Source: Omnitrophica bacterium RBG_13_46_9 (GTDB lineage Bacteria > Omnitrophota > Gorgyraeia > JABMRN01 > RBG-13-46-9). Taken from it: DNA of 5,155 bases. The notes beneath the pieces are model-generated. The model was not told where the DNA came from and ran no database searches. It was given only the letters and a program-made list of their open reading frames with translations. Each line of letters opens with the position of its first letter. The first letter of the stretch is position 1. The translations under genes and the position numbers were made by a program. The stretch covers positions 13,765-18,919 of the forward strand of contig MHFD01000017.1 of the NCBI GenBank assembly GCA_001804045.1, given 5' to 3'. Below, in pieces: positions 4,004-5,155 of the stretch.

Positions 4004-4660
4004 TCAATTCGGAGTATAGCACAGGTCTTCTATCGTGTCAAGAATGGCACTTGCTATACGGGTTTTTGGCCATTTATATAACTTATTCTGGCGACCGTGG
4101 TTATCTAAAAGGTACACCGTTTTGTCGCCCTTTCCAAAGGGTATGATATATCGGCTGACCTTATTGGCTACTATCAAATCCAGGTTTTTGTCCCTTAGCT
4201 TATCTGCGGCATTTTTCAGGACATCCTTAGTCTCCAAGGAAAACCCCACCAAAATCTTATTCTTTCTGCCTATATTCGATACAGATTTCAGTATATCCCG
4301 GTTTCTTATCAGCTTAAGGGTAAAATCTTTTCGGGTCTTTTTAATCTTATTTTTTGAAAAAGACAACGGCCTAAAATCCGAAACAGCGCTTGCCATCACC
4401 AGTATATCTGCTTTACCAATATTCTGACGAACTTCCTTATACATCTGGCCCGCGGTTTCTATAGGCAAAAATTCTACCCCTTTGGGCGGTCTTATGTTAG
4501 TAGGGCCGCTTATCAATATTACCTTGTACCTTCTTTTCTTGGCAAGCCTGGCCAATTCGTACCCCATCAGCCCTGTAGAGCGATTGGATATAAAGCGCAC
4601 GGGGTCGATAGGTTCGATGGTGGGGCCTGCAGTTATGAGTATTCGAAGGGTTTTTGTCAC
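4004..4660 (-). CDS. coaB: Phosphopantothenate-cysteine ligase (CoaB), separate from CoaC
   Basis: Joins 4'-phosphopantothenate to cysteine, using CTP in most bacteria, in coenzyme A synthesis. The 218 residues match the C-terminal half of E. coli CoaBC. TAGPTIEPIDPVRFISN (10-26) and NRSTGLMG hold the conserved Asn of the ISN motif. ASAVSDFRP (90-98) corresponds to CAAVADYR. NKIKK (104-108) carries the catalytic-region lysine, IRNRDI (118-123) matches VKNPDI, VGFSLET (138-144) matches VGFAAET, and DLIVANKVS (161-169) matches DLICANDVS. It starts at GTG (4658-4660), which overlaps the coaC TGA in the string GTGA, so translation is probably coupled. All expected motifs are present. In most bacteria this domain is fused behind CoaC. 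Confidence 0.93.
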   Translation of the reverse strand: MTKTLRILITAGPTIEPIDPVRFISNRSTGLMGYELARLAKKRRYKVILISGPTNIRPPKGVEFLPIETAGQMYKEVRQNIGKADILVMASAVSDFRPLSFSKNKIKKTRKDFTLKLIRNRDILKSVSNIGRKNKILVGFSLETKDVLKNAADKLRDKNLDLIVANKVSRYIIPFGKGDKTVYLLDNHGRQNKLYKWPKTRIASAILDTIEDLCYTPN

Positions 4661-5155
4661 TTCAAGATTTTTTCTATTCTTTTTGTTATCTGATCGATAT
4701 CAGCAAGATGTCCAATGCCGACATAGCCACAGGCAAGGCGTCCGCTAATGGGGTCCACAAACTTGAAGCCTGTCTTTTTCAGCTCCTGTATATTCCGTTG
4801 TGTTATTCTGTTTTTGTACATATTATCATTCATGGCAGGAGCGATCAATACGGGGCATCGGGCCGAAATAACCGTGCAGGTCAGAAGGTCATCACATACC
4901 CCTGAAGCAAGTTTCCCTATAATATTTGCCGTAGCGGGGCAGATAACAATAAGATCGGCTTTTTGTGCCAAGGAAACGTGAACAGTACCCTGGCCTGGTC
5001 CGGGATGGTTCGAATAAAGGTGGGTCTGTTGAACTGTTTCTCGTTTATCCGGCAATTTAAACATATCGCCATAGACCTTGTTCTCGGAAAGTGTTTCCAG
5101 GGTAAGAGGTGTTATAAACTCCTCTGCTTCAGGAGTCACGATACATATGACATTG
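4657..5155 (-). CDS. coaC: Phosphopantothenoylcysteine decarboxylase (CoaC), 5' end missing
   Basis: FMN-dependent enzyme that decarboxylates 4'-phosphopantothenoyl-cysteine to 4'-phosphopantetheine. About 165 residues are visible, and the frame stays open to the window edge. The sequence before the GTG at 5137-5139 (NVICIV) still aligns with the family, so that GTG is not the start and roughly 25-30 N-terminal residues lie outside. Visible motifs are EEFITPLTLETLS, the active-site His in VHVSLAQKADL, CPATANIIGKLASG (flavin binding), APAMNDNMY (PxMNxxMW motif with Tyr for Trp) and the substrate clamp GRLACGYVGIGHLAD with its catalytic Cys. The segment before the active-site His (TVQQTHLYSNHPGPGQGT) looks longer than in E. 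coli or Bacillus. It ends at TGA (4657-4659), overlapping coaB. Confidence 0.92.
   Translation of the reverse strand, partial: NVICIVTPEAEEFITPLTLETLSENKVYGDMFKLPDKRETVQQTHLYSNHPGPGQGTVHVSLAQKADLIVICPATANIIGKLASGVCDDLLTCTVISARCPVLIAPAMNDNMYKNRITQRNIQELKKTGFKFVDPISGRLACGYVGIGHLADIDQITKRIEKILK

Overview
The window looks like a compact bacterial chromosome with every recognisable gene on the minus strand. Reading in the direction of transcription (right to left) the order is: coaC (3' part, cut by the right edge), coaB, a small type IV prepilin-like gene, a doubtful 62-codon reading frame, tRNA-Cys(GCA), tRNA-Leu(UAA), tRNA-Val(GAC), about 700 bases of repeat-rich non-coding DNA, and thrS. A further 239 bases downstream of thrS hold no convincing gene. 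The three tRNAs all encode their CCA ends, which points to a bacterium. The prepilin-like protein, the short threonyl-tRNA synthetase without a TGS domain and the degenerate TAGCGNN heptamers resemble what I know of Candidatus Omnitrophota (OP3) and similar uncultured lineages. That placement is an inference I could not test.

Right part (3550-5155): coaC and coaB carry the decarboxylase and ligase steps that convert 4'-phosphopantothenate to 4'-phosphopantetheine on the way to coenzyme A. Most bacteria have one fused CoaBC protein. Here the two halves are separate frames overlapping by the four bases GTGA, just after a run of six A residues. The prepilin-like gene starts 7 bases after coaB and is probably in the same transcript.

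Middle (2664-3320): three tRNA genes separated by 175 and 243 bases. The Val and Leu tRNAs have canonical D and T loops. The Cys tRNA has intact stems but departs from consensus on both sides of the tertiary elbow (D-loop GG and T-loop position 55).

Repeat mosaic (1968-2660): this is the most unusual part. It holds three blocks of TAGCGNN heptamers, the outer two forming a 21-bp perfect inverted repeat about 370 bases apart. Between them lie three strong hairpins (two with the loop TGTAAG on the minus strand) and an 8-base GTCAC array. Beyond them is a string of stem-loops, two of which share an almost identical 11-base loop on different stems, and a branched palindromic element ending 6 bases from the 3' end of tRNA-Val. 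Part of this DNA would be the thrS leader if transcription starts at the TATAAT near 2271. Two of the leader hairpins can form a mutually exclusive 9-bp pairing. Dispersed palindromic elements (REP, MITE or IS200/IS605-end type) are the simplest explanation; thrS leader control is a more speculative one.

Left part (1-1952): thrS encodes a complete, catalytically intact threonyl-tRNA synthetase with its editing domain, starting at the editing domain itself.
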